From Spirochaetota bacterium (GTDB lineage: Bacteria > Spirochaetota > Spirochaetia > Treponematales > Treponemataceae): DNA of 64,000 nt. The stretch is from NCBI GenBank assembly GCA_023398165.1, contig JAEWSQ010000005.1, forward strand, positions 62,001 through 126,000, given 5' to 3'. The position numbers were made by a program, and so were the translations under genes. Positions within the stretch are counted from its first letter, which is position 1. Each line of letters starts with the position of its first letter. The notes under the pieces were generated by a model that did not search any database, was not told the origin of the DNA, and was given only the letters and a program-made list of their open reading frames with translations. Positions 60,673 through 64,000 of the stretch are shown here, piece after piece.

Positions 60673-61796
60673 TACATACCCCCCTTTGAAGGAAGAGCAA
60701 GCATCAGTTTATTTACCCGCTCAACATATAAATATGCAGCACAGGCATACACAAGAGAATCGCACAGCGGAACGAGCCGGGACTTTGGCAGGCAGGTTCC
60801 ATAAAAAGGTTCTTCATTGATAGAAAGCAGCTCAGCAAAATCTTTACCGGTAAAGAAAATATCAACAGGATAGCCGTAATTCATAGATGTCTGATAAAGC
60901 TCATACAGTAAATCGCTTATGGTATAGGTAAGCAGCGCCTCATCATTCATCTGAGCCTCCATCGTCTTCGAGTACACAACAGAACCCATTCCCTGCGGAA
61001 AAACCGACAGCTCAGCCGCTGCCTGATCTGCAAGCACGGATCTGATTTCTCCTTCTTCAAGATCGAGATACGCTTCACATGAACGGGAGAAAGAATCAAG
61101 AAGATTTTCATACCGCCCGTTATAAAGGATTACGTATAAATAGGACGGATCATTTAAAACTTTATAAAAAACATCCTCTGTAAGCTTAAATGCATCGGCG
61201 CTTTGATACTGGATTCGTGCCTTCTCCAGGCGCTGACTCATGCCTTCTGCAGCGGAAAAACATCTGTACAACTCGGCGGTAATTGAAGATCCCTCGGCAT
61301 TCTGCTTAGTGTTTGACATCTGCACATCGGGAAATTCAAAAACCTGAACTTCATTAATGGTAATATACTTTCTTGTTTTCTCAGCTAAAAAAGAAAAAAG
61401 ACGGAGTGCAAAAACTGATAAAGGTGAAATATCATCAGACTGGTTTATGAATGCTGCCATTTGTGTGACAGGGGCATCCATAGAAGAGGAGAACGATCTG
61501 CAGTGGGCGCGGGCGAACATAGTATAAAAAAGAATTTCACTGACTATATACGGCTGCTTTTCCGGTGAATAGGATTCCATTTGTAAAAACTCGGTAAAGA
61601 TCGTAGCATAACGTTCAAGCGCGCTGTCGCTTCCTGATGCTGCATACAAAATCCAGGCATTGCGCAGTTCCTCAGCTTCATCCGGTACTTCTTTAACGAG
61701 ACCGACTGTTTTTACGGCAGCCTCGGCATCGGCATGTACCAGGGCGGAAAAAAAACAGCACAATACAATTGATACTATACATAATTTTTTGTTCAT
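60672..61796 (-). CDS. Exported hypothetical protein
   Basis: A 374-residue protein with signal peptide (LCIVSIVLCCFFSALVHA), mostly alpha-helical, with no recognised domain. The many aromatic helices (for example EILFYTMFARAHCRSFS) suggest a helical-repeat scaffold. It begins five bases after the stop of the 721-residue gene and its stop overlaps the next start, so it is part of the same four-gene operon. Function unknown; an envelope role is inferred from the signal peptide. Confidence 0.65.
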   Translation of the reverse strand: MNKKLCIVSIVLCCFFSALVHADAEAAVKTVGLVKEVPDEAEELRNAWILYAASGSDSALERYATIFTEFLQMESYSPEKQPYIVSEILFYTMFARAHCRSFSSSMDAPVTQMAAFINQSDDISPLSVFALRLFSFLAEKTRKYITINEVQVFEFPDVQMSNTKQNAEGSSITAELYRCFSAAEGMSQRLEKARIQYQSADAFKLTEDVFYKVLNDPSYLYVILYNGRYENLLDSFSRSCEAYLDLEEGEIRSVLADQAAAELSVFPQGMGSVVYSKTMEAQMNDEALLTYTISDLLYELYQTSMNYGYPVDIFFTGKDFAELLSINEEPFYGTCLPKSRLVPLCDSLVYACAAYLYVERVNKLMLALPSKGGM

Positions 61797-61801
61797 GAGT
61801 A

Positions 61802-63967
61802 TTAAAATCCTGTCACTTTGTTATTTTCATAACCTTTATTGACGCTTGAATAATCAGCCCACACAGGTTCTGCAGATTTTTTCTGCTTCGCTAGTGCCTC
61901 CTCAGTTTTTGACAGAGGAATATAGGCTAACGTATTATTGGTTAACAGGTACATTGAAGATGAAATTTCAGCGATTCTTCCCAAAGATGAAGTAACTTTT
62001 ATCTCAGATGAATCAACGATGAGAGATCCCTTTGAAGAAGAAAACGCCGATGCCGTCGGTGCTATTACTGATATATACGATGAAAGACAGCCGATAATTG
62101 ATCCGACCGCTGTTACAGCAGATGCATAAGACGAAGTCTGAACAGTTACAGAACTCTCCTTAATGCGGAGCGTGCTGTTATCAGTCTGAAAAAGCGATGC
62201 ATTTGAAAATGAAGTATAAATAATATCGACATTATCGAGGTAGAGCGAGGCGTTTTTCACAAGAAAAAGCTTCCGCTGATACACTTGCTCTTCTGTGTTC
62301 TGCACTGATGAGGTATTGTCCTGTTCAATAATGCATCCTGATATTGCAACATCGGCATTATCTACAATGAGAGCGCTTTCGGGTGCAAATATAATATGAG
62401 CTGTATCTATTCCAATAATATCGCAGTCTTTGGTAAACGTTAACGAAGGTACCTGGTTAAAAGTGCCTGTAATATGAAGCCTTGTATAATTCTTGGTATT
62501 AAGAATTTGTACAATATCCTTAAGATCGGTAAACGGGCGGGCCGGACTGCCGTCGCAGACATAATCAGCGGTGACAGAGGAATTAACATAGTAATTATAA
62601 CCGTCGACTACTGCCGAAAAGAACTCTGTTTCGCTTTTGTTTCCGGACGCATCCATTGCATATGCACTGAGAGAATAAAATACCGCGCCGCCCGTGTTTT
62701 CGTTTAAAATGAATGAGGCATTTTTGTACGGCTTATATTCCAGCTGCTTTTTATTCCCGTTCGACTGCGCAGTTTTTATTTCAAGATCCGAAAAGCCGAA
62801 ATTGGAGATCACCGGATCAGAAACCGAGTAATATACCGGTTCACTGCTTTGAATTTTCACGGTAACAGTGTCCCTGGCGTAAAAACTGGGAGAGGAGGAA
62901 GTAAACAAAGGTTTTGCAGGAGGCTTTTTATCTATGGAAATAAATGATGAAATAACTCCCTGTCTTATTCCTTTATAATACACGTCAAAGCTCTGTTCTT
63001 TATTGTAGTGTTCACCATAAATACTGTCGGCATACCATGAGGAAGCAGACGAGAAGGCTTTACTATCGGCAGGTTTAAAAGAAAAAGCGGAATTTGACAG
63101 CGAGACTTTCACCGGAGACGAACCGGAAGTCTGCATCACGGTCAGAGCGGGTTTTGCCGGAAGTATGAATGAACGCTTTCTATCATCTGATTCATTATCA
63201 TATTTCCACATAACTTCATGTTCTTTTGTTCTGTCAATTTTAACAGAACCTTCCCCGTACACCCATCCGCCGCCGTCCAGGGAAAAAAGAATTGAGGAAG
63301 CACCCTCTACTGTAAAATCCGTCCAGTTTGAACAGGTTACCGTAAAGGGAAAAGAAACCTGTGAGTCATTCGCAATTCCTGCCGAGCTCTTTTCTGCCTC
63401 AATTTTAAGCATTACTCTATACATGCTTGAGTAATCCTGAATAATGAGAGGTACATACCGTTCAAGAGCATTGGGCACTTCCAGCGACAGAGTTCTGCCG
63501 CTTATATACGGAGTCGATGAATCACCGATGCAGTAGCGTATAGAGGAAGGCAGGGGAAGCGGAGCAGAAGAAGAAAGTTCTATATAAGGATTTTTAACAG
63601 ATCTCGTAAAAAACTCCTCATCCGAGGACTTTACTGTTACAGAATACTCCACCGACTGTTCGGCAGTTGAATTATCTTTTGCAACAGTCACAACCCGCAG
63701 CAGTACCGTTCCTTCCTTTTCGATCAGAACAGGACCGTCATAGGCAAATCCCGAGTAGAGCGGATCATCGCCGGTGAATGAATAGAAAGCAAGGGAATCC
63801 TCGGGCACTTCAAGAATAACACTTTGATAATTCGACCAGATACCGGGAGAAGGGCTGAGAATTGTAGAGGAACGGACAGTTTCTGAACGTGCATCTGCTG
63901 CCGATGAAAAAGCATGGAGAGAAAAATAAACAAAAAGAACTGCACAGAGTATCCGTTTATGTGTCAT
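61802..63967 (-). CDS. Exported protein with chitobiase-C-terminal-like repeats and a parallel beta-helix
   Basis: A 721-residue exported protein with signal peptide (ILCAVLFVYFSLHAFSSA). The N-terminal half has repeats of the chitobiase/beta-hexosaminidase C-terminal type, for example SPSPGIWSNYQSVILEVPEDSLAFYSFTGDDPLYSGFAYDGPVLI. From about residue 480 (DYVCDGSPARPFTDLKDIVQIL) a right-handed parallel beta-helix with DUF1565-like start follows, with rungs of hydrophobic strands up to about 700. It may bind a glycan or peptidoglycan in the periplasm, but no enzyme residues are evident. It heads the operon that ends with rnhB; the bases upstream to the window edge show nothing further. Confidence 0.7.
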   Translation of the reverse strand: MTHKRILCAVLFVYFSLHAFSSAADARSETVRSSTILSPSPGIWSNYQSVILEVPEDSLAFYSFTGDDPLYSGFAYDGPVLIEKEGTVLLRVVTVAKDNSTAEQSVEYSVTVKSSDEEFFTRSVKNPYIELSSSAPLPLPSSIRYCIGDSSTPYISGRTLSLEVPNALERYVPLIIQDYSSMYRVMLKIEAEKSSAGIANDSQVSFPFTVTCSNWTDFTVEGASSILFSLDGGGWVYGEGSVKIDRTKEHEVMWKYDNESDDRKRSFILPAKPALTVMQTSGSSPVKVSLSNSAFSFKPADSKAFSSASSWYADSIYGEHYNKEQSFDVYYKGIRQGVISSFISIDKKPPAKPLFTSSSPSFYARDTVTVKIQSSEPVYYSVSDPVISNFGFSDLEIKTAQSNGNKKQLEYKPYKNASFILNENTGGAVFYSLSAYAMDASGNKSETEFFSAVVDGYNYYVNSSVTADYVCDGSPARPFTDLKDIVQILNTKNYTRLHITGTFNQVPSLTFTKDCDIIGIDTAHIIFAPESALIVDNADVAISGCIIEQDNTSSVQNTEEQVYQRKLFLVKNASLYLDNVDIIYTSFSNASLFQTDNSTLRIKESSVTVQTSSYASAVTAVGSIIGCLSSYISVIAPTASAFSSSKGSLIVDSSEIKVTSSLGRIAEISSSMYLLTNNTLAYIPLSKTEEALAKQKKSAEPVWADYSSVNKGYENNKVTGF

Positions 63968-64000
63968 TACGCCTTCTTTATTATGCTGTTTAAAACATCC

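Noticed and set aside
1..64000. CRISPR arrays, IS transposases, phage genes, rRNA or tRNA genes
   Set aside because: No regularly spaced repeats, transposase or integrase motifs, or tRNA/rRNA structures were found by eye on either strand.

Overview
The window looks like chromosomal DNA of a spirochaete, most likely a Treponema. The reasons are the periplasmic and outer-membrane proteins with spirochaete-style signal peptides (for example the FAGGK cleavage region), DapL-type lysine/DAP synthesis, a tmRNA with an AETNDNYALAA tag, and several long proteins that I recognise only as spirochaete-type envelope proteins. Gene density is high, with short gaps and many ATGA/TAATG overlaps. I saw no rRNA, tRNA, CRISPR array, phage module or IS transposase. 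The species cannot be named from sequence reading alone.

Layout. 1-1.8 kb: two beta-rich envelope proteins, the first cut by the window edge. 1.8-5 kb: dapL and a leuB-like gene on the minus strand, then divergent recO. 5.0-5.7 kb: the tmRNA gene (minus) and a small hairpin-rich repeat flanked by 46-bp copies of the tmRNA 3' end. 5.8-9.3 kb: DEAD-box helicase and ABC-F ATPase. 9.4-15.1 kb: a secreted carbohydrate-binding-type protein, clpB and a tocopherol-cyclase-like protein (all minus). 15.3-25.4 kb: a small ORF, an M16C peptidase, pyrimidine nucleoside phosphorylase, recJ, an M23 peptidase and ligA. 25.4-31.2 kb: trmB, a lipoprotein, a possible GHKL-fold protein, a membrane protein and dinB. 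31.2-37.9 kb: a 1548-residue outer-membrane-type protein convergent with a TPR/NHL/VWA protein, which belongs to a galK-surE-TPR operon. 40.6-42.9 kb: lnt and bioY.

43-47.1 kb holds the most unusual system: nrdR, nrdD, a third gene and nrdG. The nrdD product keeps the ATP-cone, active-site cysteines and zinc site but ends before the glycyl-radical motif. That motif (TEVYARIVGYYR...WNKGK) lies in the next, separately translated gene, fused to a thioredoxin/glutaredoxin-like CPNC domain. The arrangement suggests a two-subunit anaerobic ribonucleotide reductase with a detachable radical domain carrying its own reductant, activated by the coupled NrdG and controlled by NrdR through two boxes 41 bp apart.

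47.2-56.8 kb is a sugar-use region: a GH20 hexosaminidase divergent from a ROK regulator, then a minus-strand operon of solute-binding protein, two permeases, GH130 phosphorylase and cellobiose/mannobiose 2-epimerase, which fits uptake and phosphorolysis of beta-mannosides. A divergent LacI regulator has a clear operator next to a strong promoter, and a terminator-like hairpin lies after the binding-protein gene. 56.8-58.9 kb is an autoregulated PadR-DUF1700-DUF4097-PspC envelope-response operon. 58.9-64 kb is a minus-strand operon of three exported or membrane-anchored proteins ending in rnhB.
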